Source: Streptomyces hyderabadensis (GTDB taxonomy: Bacteria; Actinomycetota; Actinomycetes; Streptomycetales; Streptomycetaceae). Taken from it: 64,000 nucleotides of DNA. Positions 40,884 to 49,049 of the stretch are shown here, in pieces. Location of the stretch: the NCBI RefSeq assembly GCF_020404845.1, contig NZ_JAIOJZ010000005.1, positions 1-64,000 of the forward strand, read 5' to 3'. The notes beneath the pieces were generated by a model. That model searched no databases. It saw only the letters and a list, made by a program, of their open reading frames with translations, and was not told the origin of the DNA. How positions within the stretch are numbered: position 1 is the stretch's first letter; every line of letters starts with the position of its first letter. Made by a program: the position numbers and the translations under genes.

Positions 40884-42601
40884 GACGGCAGCACCCAGAC
40901 GGGGTTGGAGTAGAACCACAGGTCCCGCCACGGGTCGGCGTCGCCCACGACGTCGATGGCGGGGCCCGCCGGGTCGACCTTGGCGCCCAGCGAACCGACG
41001 GCGGACCGGTTGCCGTCCGTGCCGCGGGTGCGGAGGTAGACGGGGCGGTCGACGCGGCCGAGGTCGTACGTGAGGCGGACGGTGCCGCTGTCCTTGTTCA
41101 CCTCGTACGACTTGACGACCCGGGCGGTCGGCGCGGTGAACGCGTCCTTGTCGGCGGCCGGGCCGGTCACGTCGCCCTGGATGACGTCCACGCGGGCCAG
41201 TTCGGGGACGAAGCCCGCCCAGTTGGGGCCGCCGGCCAGGGCGACCTCGACGGACAGGGTGACCCGGGTGCCCTTGCGGACGTGCAGGGCGCCGCCGAGG
41301 GTGGCCCAGCGGCCGCCGCCCGAGACGCGGACGTCGAGGCCGCTGATGAGCTGGCCGTGGTCGACCCAGATGCGGCCGGCCCGGATGCCGTCCATGACGG
41401 CGGCGTAGGAGAAGCCGTCGGAGCCGACGTGGGTGCGGCTGTACTGGCCGGGCCAGAAGTCGTTCTGGGTGATGTCGATCTGCCCGCCGTAGACGGGGTC
41501 GTCGTAGCGGCCGTTGGCGTTGAAGTCGCCGCCGCCGCGGGCGCCGGTGTCGGCGTAGACCTGGTGGGAGTCGGAGTTGGCGGTGATCCACCAGGGGCGG
41601 CCCTCGGCGAGGAGGCTGTCCCACAGGCCGCCGACGGTGGCGGTCATCCAGTCGAAGCCGCCCCAGGTGCGGTAGCTCTCCAGCGGGTAGCCGGCGAAGG
41701 AGTTGGCGCTCGGGCTGCCGTCGTAGATGCCGCGGGCGCCGCCCGGGCCGAGGGGCTTGGGCAGACCGCCCGCCTGGTGGCCCGGGGCGCCCTCGAAGCC
41801 GACGGCGATCTGGTGGCCGCGGGAGGTGGCGTCACGCCAGGCGCGGATCTCGTGCGGGGAGTCGATGCCCTTGCGCGCCGGGTGGTTGGCGAGCATCAGG
41901 GCGTCCTTGACCTTGCGCCGCTTGACCTGGTCGGCGAGGAAGGAGAGACCGGCGATGGCGAGGGCCTCGTTGGCGGGCGTGGAGTCGGTGGCACCCTTCA
42001 CACTGCCGTCGTAGTCGGTCTCGAACTGCTTGAGGACGGAGACCTCGTGCTTGCCGGGGTGGACGAAGACGGTGCCGTGCTCGGCGGCCGGGATGTTCCA
42101 CTCCAGGCCCTGGAAGACGAGGGTGTCCTCGTACGCGGACCGCGCCTCCCGGATGTCCGGGTTGACCTTGTCCACCCCGATCCTGGCGTGGGTGCCGCCG
42201 CCGTGGTCGGTGATGACCAGCCAGTCCATGCCGTGCCGGGCACCCTGGCGCACCTGGTCGACGACGCGGTACTTGCCGTCGCTGCTGTACTGGGTGTGGA
42301 TGTGGTGATCGCCCGCGAGCCAGAGGAAGCCCTTGCCGCGGCGGCCGTTGCCCGCGGCCCGCGCGGGGGCGGCGGTGGCGGTCTGGGCGAGGACGGTGCC
42401 GGCGGCCAGTCCGGCGCCGAGCAGGCCCGCGCGGCGCAGCAGGCCGCGGCGCGACTGCTGTTCGGGGCTCAGGGCCTCGTCGGGGACGCTGGTGTCGAAG
42501 GCGGCGGGCAGGGCCGGCGCGGTGTCGTGCTCGTGGTCGTGGCCGTGCGGGTGACCGTGGTGGTGGCCGTGGGTGTGTCCGTGTCCGTGTCCGTGCCCCA
42601 T
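40880..42601 (-). CDS. Tat-exported PHP-domain (CehA/McbA-type) metallohydrolase with His-rich N terminus
   Basis: A 573-residue protein. Residues 1-26 contain 13 His alternating with Gly, Thr, Pro, Asp and Glu. A twin-arginine signal follows at ~51-81 (RRGLLRRAGLLGAG, then a hydrophobic stretch ending AAPARA). The mature PHP domain has GDHHIHTQYSSDGKY (metal ligands), LVITDHGGGTHARIG, LVFQGLEWNIPAAEHG, NHPARKGIDSPHE and ITANSDSHQVYADTG; a beta-rich C-terminal domain ends in VWVLPS. CehA/McbA relatives are esterases or phosphoesterases. GGGAGGAA precedes the ATG. It faces a TetR gene with a perfect operator between them. Confidence 0.85.
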   Translation of the reverse strand: MGHGHGHGHTHGHHHGHPHGHDHEHDTAPALPAAFDTSVPDEALSPEQQSRRGLLRRAGLLGAGLAAGTVLAQTATAAPARAAGNGRRGKGFLWLAGDHHIHTQYSSDGKYRVVDQVRQGARHGMDWLVITDHGGGTHARIGVDKVNPDIREARSAYEDTLVFQGLEWNIPAAEHGTVFVHPGKHEVSVLKQFETDYDGSVKGATDSTPANEALAIAGLSFLADQVKRRKVKDALMLANHPARKGIDSPHEIRAWRDATSRGHQIAVGFEGAPGHQAGGLPKPLGPGGARGIYDGSPSANSFAGYPLESYRTWGGFDWMTATVGGLWDSLLAEGRPWWITANSDSHQVYADTGARGGGDFNANGRYDDPVYGGQIDITQNDFWPGQYSRTHVGSDGFSYAAVMDGIRAGRIWVDHGQLISGLDVRVSGGGRWATLGGALHVRKGTRVTLSVEVALAGGPNWAGFVPELARVDVIQGDVTGPAADKDAFTAPTARVVKSYEVNKDSGTVRLTYDLGRVDRPVYLRTRGTDGNRSAVGSLGAKVDPAGPAIDVVGDADPWRDLWFYSNPVWVLPS

Positions 42602-42715
42602 GAGTGTTCCTCCCGAAGACCGCCGCCGTGCGCGGCTCCGAGGAGAATCGGCGTGGAAGGTGAACGTTGAACGACTCATGGGTGATCCGCGGCTGCCGCG
42701 CTTCCTGACCTAGCA

Positions 42716-42740
42716 TGAAACCTAGGACTCCTAGGTTTCA
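42716..42740. promoter_or_regulatory. Perfect 25-bp palindrome, likely TetR operator
   Basis: TGAAACCTAGGA-C-TCCTAGGTTTCA has two perfect 12-base arms around one central base. It ends immediately before the TetR ribosome binding site (GGAAGG) and lies between the TetR gene and the divergent PHP gene. An extra half-like CCTAGC is at 42709-42714. It fits autoregulation of the TetR gene and control of the PHP/hypothetical pair. Confidence 0.8.
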
Positions 42741-42752
42741 GGAAGGTGGCCC

Positions 42753-43322
42753 ATGCCCCGAGTGGGTCTTACCACGGACCGTGTGGTCGCCGCGGCCGCC
42801 GACCTCGCCGACGCGTCCGGGTTCGAGGCGGTCACCGTCTCGGCGCTCGCCCGGCACTTCGGGGTCAAGGACGCCAGCCTGTACACGCACGTGCGCAACC
42901 TCCAGGACCTGCGGGTGCGGATCGCGCTGCTGGCCGGCGGCGAGCTGATCGAGGAGATCGCCGACGCGGTGGCCGGCCGGGCCGGGAAGGAGGCGCTGGC
43001 CGCCTTCGCGGGCGCCTACCGGGCGTACGCCCTGCGCCACCCGGGCCGCTACGCCGCCACCCAGATCCGTATCGACCAGTCCCTGGCCGCCGACTCCCCC
43101 ACCCTGCGCCGCACCGCCGAGATCACCCACGGCATGCTGCGCGCCTACGGCCTGACCGAGCCCGACCTCACCGACGCGGTGCGCCTGCTGCGCAGCACCT
43201 TCCACGGGTACTGCGCGCTGGAGGCCTCCGGCGGCTTCGGCGCCCCGCGCGACGTGCAGGCGTCCTGGGACAAGGTGGTCGAGGCGCTGCACGTGGCCCT
43301 GGAGAACTGGCCGCGCGCCTAG
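42753..43322 (+). CDS. TetR/AcrR-family regulator (WHG-domain type)
   Basis: A 189-residue regulator. The HTH is LTTDRVVAAAADLADASGFE, VTVSALARHFGVKDASLYTH and VRNLQDL. The C-terminal ligand domain has YRAYALRHPGRYAATQIR and LLRSTFHGYCALEASGGFG, typical of the WHG subgroup. ATG at 42753 follows AGGAAGG by six bases. The perfect palindrome at 42716-42740 overlaps its promoter. Its stop codon shares bases with the stop of the convergent PEP-mutase-like gene. Ligand unknown. Confidence 0.9.
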   Translation: MPRVGLTTDRVVAAAADLADASGFEAVTVSALARHFGVKDASLYTHVRNLQDLRVRIALLAGGELIEEIADAVAGRAGKEALAAFAGAYRAYALRHPGRYAATQIRIDQSLAADSPTLRRTAEITHGMLRAYGLTEPDLTDAVRLLRSTFHGYCALEASGGFGAPRDVQASWDKVVEALHVALENWPRA

Positions 43323-44089
43323 GGGGTGCCGGGTGCGGGCCGGCTCATCGCCCGCACCTCGTCGTACGCGGGCGTCGCACCGTCCGGGGCCCGGCCCGCC
43401 CGGATGCCGGCGGCCGTCTCCAGGGCGGCGCCCAGCGCGCGCCGGTAGAGCAGCGAGCCGAGGCTGACCCGGCGGACGCCGAGGTCGGCCAGGTGGGCGA
43501 GGGTGGGCCCGGCGGGCGAGTACAGGACGTTGAGGGGCACGTCGAAACGGGCGGCGAGGAACGCGATGCGGGCCGGGTCGGTGAGCCCGGGGACGAAGAC
43601 CCCGTCGGCACCGGCCTCGCGGTAGGCCGAAAGGCGCCGCACCGTCTCCGCCGGGTCGCCGTCGCCCGACCAGTAGGTGTCCGTACGGGCGTTGACGAAC
43701 AGGCCGGGCGCGGCCGAGCGGACCGCGGCGATCTTCGCGGCGTGCCGGTCCGCCGGTCCCAGAGCGTCCTCCAGGTTGATCCCGACGGCGCCGACCGCCG
43801 CCAGCTCCCGGACGAACTCCCCCACCTCGTCCGGATCGTCACTGAAGCCGTCCTCCGCGTCGACGGAGAGCAGGAAGGGGGCCGAGCCGAGGGTGAGGGC
43901 CAGCCGCAGGGTCTCGTCGCGGGTCGCCGACGCCCCGTCGGGCAGTCCGGCCGCCGCCGCGACGCCGAGGCTGGTCGTGCCGACGGCACCGAAGCCCTGG
44001 CCCGCGAGGGCGAGCGCCGAGGCGTGGTCCCAGGCGCAGGGCAGCAGCAGGGGTGCACCGGCGCGGTGCAGGGCGGCGAAGGCGGTCAC
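43319..44089 (-). CDS. Isocitrate lyase/PEP mutase superfamily protein
   Basis: A 256-residue TIM-barrel enzyme of the carboxy-phosphoenolpyruvate mutase/isocitrate lyase superfamily. LLPCAWDHASALALAGQGFG begins the fold, VDAEDGFSDDPDEVGEFVRE gives the magnesium-binding acidic cluster, VGINLEDALGPADRHAAKIA and LFVNARTDTYW are conserved, and GADGVFVPGLTDPARI follows. The KKCGH motif of true isocitrate lyase is absent, so it likely cleaves or rearranges a small oxo-acid of unknown identity. GTG at 44089 overlaps the upstream DinB-like gene stop by 4 bases. Confidence 0.83.
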   Translation of the reverse strand: MTAFAALHRAGAPLLLPCAWDHASALALAGQGFGAVGTTSLGVAAAAGLPDGASATRDETLRLALTLGSAPFLLSVDAEDGFSDDPDEVGEFVRELAAVGAVGINLEDALGPADRHAAKIAAVRSAAPGLFVNARTDTYWSGDGDPAETVRRLSAYREAGADGVFVPGLTDPARIAFLAARFDVPLNVLYSPAGPTLAHLADLGVRRVSLGSLLYRRALGAALETAAGIRAGRAPDGATPAYDEVRAMSRPAPGTP

Positions 44090-44553
44090 GCGAGGTCACC
44101 CACCGCGTCGGCGTAGTACACCGACTCGGCGAGGTGTGCGGCGAGTTCGCGGAAGCTCCAGCCCTCGCCGGGCGAGTGGTCGAGCTGTTCGTCGGTGAGC
44201 GCGTCGAGGCGGTTGGCCCAGATGCGGGCGAGCCGGGTGAGGCGGCTGCGGGCCTCGTCGAGGTCCTCGGCGGTGAAGCGGGCGCGGTCGGCGTCCGTGG
44301 TGACCAGGGAGGCGTGCCAGTGGTCGGGCTGCGTCTGCTCGCCCGCCAGCCGGGCCTCCAGCTCCGCGAGGTGGTCGACCAGGTGGTCGGCGACCCGCCG
44401 GATTGCCTTGTGCGGGGTGTAGACGCGGCCGTCGACGTGGGCGAGTGTCCCGTCCCAGCGGGTCCAGGTCTCGGCCAGGGCCAGGACGTGGTCGACCATG
44501 CCGGTGACGGCGTCGGCGGGCGCGGTGGCGGTGGCGGTGTTCGTGTCGCTCAT
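44086..44553 (-). CDS. DinB/mycothiol-dependent-enzyme-like protein
   Basis: A 155-residue helical protein. A four-helix outline is visible: VTGMVDHVLALAETWTRWDG, AIRRVADHLVDHLAELEARL, ARSRLTRLARIWANRLDALT and SFRELAAHLAESVYYADA. Spaced His residues (HLVDHLAEL and AAHLAES, with a third in TPHKAI) could form the three-His metal site of DinB-fold enzymes. Members of this fold use metal and sometimes mycothiol or bacillithiol. It precedes the PEP-mutase-like gene with a GTGA overlap. ATG at 44553 lacks a clear ribosome binding site. Confidence 0.65.
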   Translation of the reverse strand: MSDTNTATATAPADAVTGMVDHVLALAETWTRWDGTLAHVDGRVYTPHKAIRRVADHLVDHLAELEARLAGEQTQPDHWHASLVTTDADRARFTAEDLDEARSRLTRLARIWANRLDALTDEQLDHSPGEGWSFRELAAHLAESVYYADAVGDLA

Positions 44554-44660
44554 GTCCCGCACGCTATGGCCCGGTTGCTTCGGCCGCGGCCGAAGTGTTC
44601 CGGAGGTTCGGGGGTATCCGGTGCGCACGGGACTTCCCCGTCTTCTCCAGGAGAGGTGAC

Positions 44661-45197
44661 ATGGCGAGCGCAGACAGAGGCGACGACCGGCCGCGGCCGC
44701 GTCGGCGGGACAGGCTCTGGGCCATCGGTGTGACCGCGCTGGTCGTGGGCGTCGGGGTACGACTGCTCATGAACGGCGCGTCGGCGTGGCCGTCGGCCGT
44801 GGTGGGCGCGGTGCCGGCGGCCGCCTGGATCGTGTGGTGGGTGCGTCGCCGGCGCGTGCGCGACGCCGGAGCCGTCGGCGCGGAACCGCAGGACGTGCCC
44901 GGCATGGAGCGGCAGATCCTCAAGGGCGGACCGGCGCCCCGGGACCCCGAGCGGCGGCGGGCGATGGCGGCGCTGGTCGACTCCCGCCAGGAGCGGCTGC
45001 GCCGCAACCGCTGGTGGGCGTTCCCGGTGCTGGCGCTCATCTTCTTCGGTACGTCGGCCCTGTGGTTCGCCTCGGGGTCGGTCGGTGCCGGGAGCGCGAT
45101 GCTCGGCCTGGCCGTCGTGTTCATGGGCTGGCTGACCTGGTACAACCTCCGCTTCGACCGGCGTCTGTCGCAGATGCGCGGTCGGCTGCGGAGCTGA
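44661..45197 (+). CDS. Four-span membrane protein, function unknown
   Basis: A 178-residue protein with four hydrophobic segments: LWAIGVTALVVGVGVRLLMN, WPSAVVGAVPAAAWIVWWV, WWAFPVLALIFFGTSALWFA and GSAMLGLAVVFMGWLTWYNL. Between the pairs is a charged cytoplasmic loop of ~45 residues (PGMERQILKGGPAPRDPERR). AGGAGAGGTGAC just upstream marks the ATG. It is monocistronic, divergent from the DinB-like gene and convergent with the response regulator gene. Confidence 0.75.
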   Translation: MASADRGDDRPRPRRRDRLWAIGVTALVVGVGVRLLMNGASAWPSAVVGAVPAAAWIVWWVRRRRVRDAGAVGAEPQDVPGMERQILKGGPAPRDPERRRAMAALVDSRQERLRRNRWWAFPVLALIFFGTSALWFASGSVGAGSAMLGLAVVFMGWLTWYNLRFDRRLSQMRGRLRS

Positions 45198-45213
45198 GCG
45201 GGCCTCCGGCGGC

Positions 45214-45873
45214 TCAGGTCACCAGCCCGTGGCGGTAGGCGAAGACGACCGCCTGGACCCGGTCGCGGAGGTCGAGCTTGGTGAGGATGCGGGAGACGAA
45301 GGTCTTGACGGTCTCGGGGCTGATCACGAGGGCCGCGGCGATCTCGCTGTTGGACAGCCCGTCGGCGATCAGGCGCAGGACCTCCAGCTCCCTGGGGGTG
45401 AGCGGGATGTCCCGCGCGGTGCCCTCGGCGGGGCGGATCCGGGCCGCGTACCGGCCGACCAGGCGGCGCGTCACGTCGGGGTCGAGCAGGGCCGCGCCCA
45501 TGGCCACGGTGCGGATGCCGTGCAGCAGCCGGTCCGGCGGCGCGTCCTTGAGCAGGAAGCCGCTGGCGCCCGCGCGCAGCGCCTCGTAGACGTACTCGTC
45601 GAGGTTGAAGGTGGTCACCACGAGCACCTTGACGGGGTGCTCGACGCCGGCTCCGGCGAGCAGGCGGGTGGCCTCCAGGCCGTCGAGCACCGGCATGCGG
45701 ATGTCCATCACCACGACGTCCGGGCGCAGTTCGCGGGCCAGGTCGACCCCGGTCCGCCCGTCCCCGCACTCGCCGACCACCTCCAGGTCGGGCTGGGCGT
45801 CGACGATGGTCGTCAGACCGGTGCGGATCAGTGCCTGGTCGTCGCAGATCACGACCCGGACCGGCGCGCTCAT
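45214..45873 (-). CDS. NarL-family response regulator
   Basis: A 219-residue regulator. Receiver: VRVVICDDQALIRTG, VVVMDIRMPVLDG with phospho-acceptor Asp57, VTTFNLDEYVYEALRAGASG with the Thr and Lys switch residues (FLLKDAPP). LuxR HTH: LTPRELEVLRLIADGLSNSE and IAAALVISPETVKTFVSRIL. ATG at 45873 overlaps the kinase stop by 4 bases. It is the last gene of a three-gene run with a histidine kinase and a CPBP protease. Targets unknown, possibly its own operon. Confidence 0.9.
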   Translation of the reverse strand: MSAPVRVVICDDQALIRTGLTTIVDAQPDLEVVGECGDGRTGVDLARELRPDVVVMDIRMPVLDGLEATRLLAGAGVEHPVKVLVVTTFNLDEYVYEALRAGASGFLLKDAPPDRLLHGIRTVAMGAALLDPDVTRRLVGRYAARIRPAEGTARDIPLTPRELEVLRLIADGLSNSEIAAALVISPETVKTFVSRILTKLDLRDRVQAVVFAYRHGLVT

Positions 45874-47063
45874 GACGTGCTCCCCCCGCTGCTCCCGCCG
45901 CTCCCGTTGATCCCGCTGCCCCCGGGTATCCGGGCCCGGACGACGAAGCCGCCGTCCTTGGCACGGTCCGCGCTGAACTCGCCGCCCAGCACGTCGACCC
46001 GCTCCCGCAGGCCGGCCAGTCCCCGCCCGCTGCCGCCGGGGGACGCGGCCGCCGTGCCGGAGCCGTCCGTGCCCACCTCCACCGTGATCTCCCGTTCTCC
46101 GTGGCGCACCAGGACCGAGGTCCGGCCGCCGTGGTCGTACTTGAGGGCGTTGGTCAGGGCCTCCTGCACCACGCGGTAGGCCACGAGGTCGGAGCTGCCG
46201 GTCGCCGCCGCCGGGGTGCCCTCCTCGGTGAACTCCACCGGCTGTCCGGCCCGGCGGGTCTGCTCGACCAGGGTGAGCACCCGGCCGACGGGGGGCGTCC
46301 TGGGCTCGGCGGTGCCGTGGTCGGGGTTGAGGAGGTCGAGCAGGTGCCGCAGGTCGGTGATGGCGCGGCGGCCGGTGTCGCTGACGGCGGCCAGCGTCTC
46401 GTCGAGCCGGTCGGGTGCGGCGGTCAGGTAGCGGGCCGCCTCGGACTGCACGACCATCGCCGTCACGTGATGGGTCACGACGTCGTGCAACTCGCGGGCG
46501 ATGCGGGTGCGTTCGGCGTTGCGGGCGTCCTCGGCGACCCGGGCGCGGCGGTCGGCCTCCGCGGCGCGCGCGGAGCGCATCCAGGCGCCGATGCCCCAGG
46601 CCAGGGCGAGGATCAGGTAGAACGTCAGGTACTCGACCAGCGTTTCGTCGCCGCCGCGCGCGTTCAGCCCGACGGCCATGGCCACGTAGGCCAGGGTGGC
46701 GGCGACCTGCGTGGCCCGCCGGTACTTCTCCTGGTGGTTGCCCGCGTTGATCAGCACGATGGGCAGCGCGGCGCCCGCGAACAGGTGGTAGCCGCGCAGT
46801 TGGTCGAGGGCGAAGCCGAGCGAGACCAGGGCGAGGCAGACGAGCGTCCACCGCCGGCGCACGGCCAGCGGAACGGACTGCAGGACGGCGGCCACCCCGG
46901 CCAGCGCGTCGGCGGGACGGGTCGGCAGGCCGCCGATCTCCGTGCCCTGACCGCGCAGCTGCGGCAGGAGCGAGGCGACGAGGAGGAGCACCCCGAACGG
47001 AAGGTCCCGGACCGTGACGTCCAGCCGGCGCCACCGTTCCAGGACCCGTCGGCGATCGATCAC
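45870..47063 (-). CDS. Sensor histidine kinase (HisKA_3/DesK type)
   Basis: A 397-residue kinase with four or five membrane segments in the first 165 residues (FGVLLLVASLLPQL, TLVCLALVSLGFALDQL, VAATLAYVAMAVGLNA, LTFYLILALAWGIGAWM), no extracellular domain, then a coiled segment and the dimerisation/phospho-acceptor site TRIARELHDVVTHHVTAMVV with His193. The ATPase domain has VVQEALTNALKYDHGGRT and GRGLAGLRERVDVLGG; the usual G1 Asp lies in VEVGTDGSG, where the DNG/DDG form is altered. GTG at 47063 overlaps the CPBP protease stop (GTGA). The C terminus is a Gly/Ser tail. Confidence 0.87.
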   Translation of the reverse strand: MIDRRRVLERWRRLDVTVRDLPFGVLLLVASLLPQLRGQGTEIGGLPTRPADALAGVAAVLQSVPLAVRRRWTLVCLALVSLGFALDQLRGYHLFAGAALPIVLINAGNHQEKYRRATQVAATLAYVAMAVGLNARGGDETLVEYLTFYLILALAWGIGAWMRSARAAEADRRARVAEDARNAERTRIARELHDVVTHHVTAMVVQSEAARYLTAAPDRLDETLAAVSDTGRRAITDLRHLLDLLNPDHGTAEPRTPPVGRVLTLVEQTRRAGQPVEFTEEGTPAAATGSSDLVAYRVVQEALTNALKYDHGGRTSVLVRHGEREITVEVGTDGSGTAAASPGGSGRGLAGLRERVDVLGGEFSADRAKDGGFVVRARIPGGSGINGSGGSSGGSTS

Positions 47064-47902
47064 CGGGGAAGTGTAGCGGCGGAGTTGACGCCCGCGGCAC
47101 GGCGCCGGGCACCGAACCGCACGATGTTCCCGCGCCGGTGCGCCAGCCACAGGAACACCAGGGTCAGCAGCACCCCGAAGCCCACCGAGTAGACGCTGCC
47201 CTCCGGGCCGAAGTCGCCGCCGGTGAGCAGCTTCGGACCCGACATGGTGGCGTCCAGCAGGCCCTCGCTGTCGCCGTTGCCGGACACGACGGTGCTGAAG
47301 ACGCCGCCCGCGGCGAAGTTCCAGCCGAAGTGCACGCCGATGGTCAGCCACAGGTTGCGGGTGGCGGCGTAGGCGGCGGCGAGCATGAACCCGGCCTCGA
47401 TGGCGATGGCGACGGCGCCCCACAGGGTGGCGTCCTCGTTGAGCAGGTGCGAGAGCCCGAACACCAGGCCGGTCAGGGCCAGCGCGAGGTAGGTGCCGAT
47501 GTGCTCCTCGATGATCCGGAACAGCACCCCTCGGTAGACGACCTCCTCGGTCGCGGCGGCCCCGGCCATGAAGCCGACCAGTCCGATCGCGCCCTGCACC
47601 GAGCCGAGCCCGTCGACCTCGTAGTGCCCGGAGGTGTAGAGGTTCACGATGACGGCGGAGAACATGCCGACGCCGATCAGCGTCCCCCAGCCGGCCTTCG
47701 CCGCGGCGCCCTCCAGGGCCACGTCCAGGGCCTGCCGGCGCTCGGTCCGCCGCACCACCCAGGCGTACACGAAGACCACCAGCGCGGCCGCGGTGAGGCC
47801 GACGACCAGGGTGAGCCAGTCGTTGTCCTGCACCGCCTGGATGGCCGCACCGCCGATGGCGTAGGCCGCCAGCACGGCCAGGAACTGCCAGACGAATCTC
47901 AC
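47060..47902 (-). CDS. CPBP-family intramembrane glutamic protease
   Basis: A 280-residue membrane protein with about eight spans. The CPBP/Rce1 motifs are AATEEVVYRGVLFRIIEEHI (EExxxR), FGLSHLLNEDATLWGA (FxxxH) and GVHFGWNFAAGGVF (HxxxN/B), so the catalytic Glu pair, Arg and His are all present. Such proteases cleave membrane proteins or prenylated peptides and some take part in bacteriocin self-immunity. GTG at 47902 has GAGGAG six bases upstream and is preferred over an earlier ATG at 47986 without site. It is the first gene of the operon with the kinase and response regulator. Confidence 0.87.
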   Translation of the reverse strand: MRFVWQFLAVLAAYAIGGAAIQAVQDNDWLTLVVGLTAAALVVFVYAWVVRRTERRQALDVALEGAAAKAGWGTLIGVGMFSAVIVNLYTSGHYEVDGLGSVQGAIGLVGFMAGAAATEEVVYRGVLFRIIEEHIGTYLALALTGLVFGLSHLLNEDATLWGAVAIAIEAGFMLAAAYAATRNLWLTIGVHFGWNFAAGGVFSTVVSGNGDSEGLLDATMSGPKLLTGGDFGPEGSVYSVGFGVLLTLVFLWLAHRRGNIVRFGARRRAAGVNSAATLPR

Positions 47903-48066
47903 GGGGAACTCCTCGGTCGGGCCGGGGACTTCGGTGCCCCGGCTGCTGCACCGGACGCTACGGATCCGGCGGCCGCGGATCGTCACCTCACGGTGGACAC
48001 CTGCCCGTAGCTCGCTCGGGGGACAAGGCCCCGGAGCGCGGGCGGCGGAGTCGTAGCCTCAAAGGC

Positions 48067-48981
48067 ATGACCAGCGACTTCGCCGACGCCCTCGCCTCCG
48101 GCCCGCTCGTGCTCGACGGCGGGCTGTCCAACGAGCTGGAGGCGGCCGGGCACGACCTGGGTGACGCACTGTGGTCGGCCCGGCTGCTCACCGAGGACCC
48201 CGAGGCGCTCACCCGGGCCCACCTCGCCTACTTCGAGGCGGGCGCGGACGTGGCCATCACCGCCACCTATCAGGCCACCTTCGAGGGCTTCGCCCGGCGC
48301 GGCATCGGACCGGAGCGGGCCGCCGGGCTGTTCGCCCTGGGCGTCGAGTCGGCGCGGGAGGCCGCCCGCCGGGCCCGGGCGGGCCGCCCGGACCGCCGGC
48401 TGTGGGTGGCGGCGTCGGCCGGCCCGTACGGGGCGATGCTCGCGGACGGCTCGGAGTACCGGGGCCGCTACGGCCTGACCACGGGCGAGCTGGAGCGGTT
48501 CCACCGGCCCCGCCTGGAGGCGCTGGCCGCGGCACGGCCCGACGTCCTCGCGCTGGAGACCGTCCCGGACACGCGGGAGGCGGCGGCGCTGCTGCGGGCG
48601 GTGCGCGGGCTGGGCGTGCCCGCCTGGCTGTCGTACACGGTGGCCGGGGACCGCACGCGTGCCGGTCAGCCGCTGGAGGAGGCCTTCGCCCTGGCCGCCG
48701 ACGCGGCGGAGGTGGTCGCGGTGGGCGTCAACTGCTGTGCCCCCGAGGACGTGTCCGGCGCGGTGCGGACCGCCGCCCGCGTCACCGGCAAGCCGGTCGT
48801 CGCCTACCCCAACAGCGGAGAGGCCTGGGACGCGAAGTCCCGCTGCTGGCGGGGGCGTTCGTCGTTCGCGGCCGGGCGGGTGCGGGACTGGCGGGAGCAC
48901 GGGGCCCGGCTGGTCGGCGGCTGCTGCCGGGTGGGCCCGCCGACCATCGCGTCGATCGCCCGGGCCCTGGCCCGGGAGTGA
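48067..48981 (+). CDS. mmuM: Homocysteine S-methyltransferase
   Basis: A 304-residue TIM-barrel methyltransferase that moves a methyl group from S-methylmethionine or S-adenosylmethionine to homocysteine. VLDGGLSNELEAAGHDLGDA is the family N terminus with DGG; GADVAITATYQATFEGFARR follows; zinc ligands come from GVNCCAPEDV and VGGCCRVGPPTIASIA at the C terminus. Length matches MmuM and YbgG. It is transcribed alone, with divergent spacing of 164 bases to the CPBP operon. Confidence 0.9.
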   Translation: MTSDFADALASGPLVLDGGLSNELEAAGHDLGDALWSARLLTEDPEALTRAHLAYFEAGADVAITATYQATFEGFARRGIGPERAAGLFALGVESAREAARRARAGRPDRRLWVAASAGPYGAMLADGSEYRGRYGLTTGELERFHRPRLEALAAARPDVLALETVPDTREAAALLRAVRGLGVPAWLSYTVAGDRTRAGQPLEEAFALAADAAEVVAVGVNCCAPEDVSGAVRTAARVTGKPVVAYPNSGEAWDAKSRCWRGRSSFAAGRVRDWREHGARLVGGCCRVGPPTIASIARALARE

Positions 48982-49049
48982 CCGGGCGGCGTGTGCCAAG
49001 ATTGCCGTGAACAGGCGTTCGGGGGGCGACGGGTTCGGCGGGGGGCGGC

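Noticed and set aside
43319..44089. Isocitrate lyase assignment
   Set aside because: The KKCGH active-site motif of isocitrate lyase is missing and the protein is only 256 residues; it belongs to the wider PEP mutase-like superfamily.
47063..47090. A leaderless promoter (TACACT, six bases before the GTG) for the histidine kinase
   Set aside because: The GTG overlaps the CPBP protease stop codon, so translational coupling explains the start better; no convincing -35 element is present.
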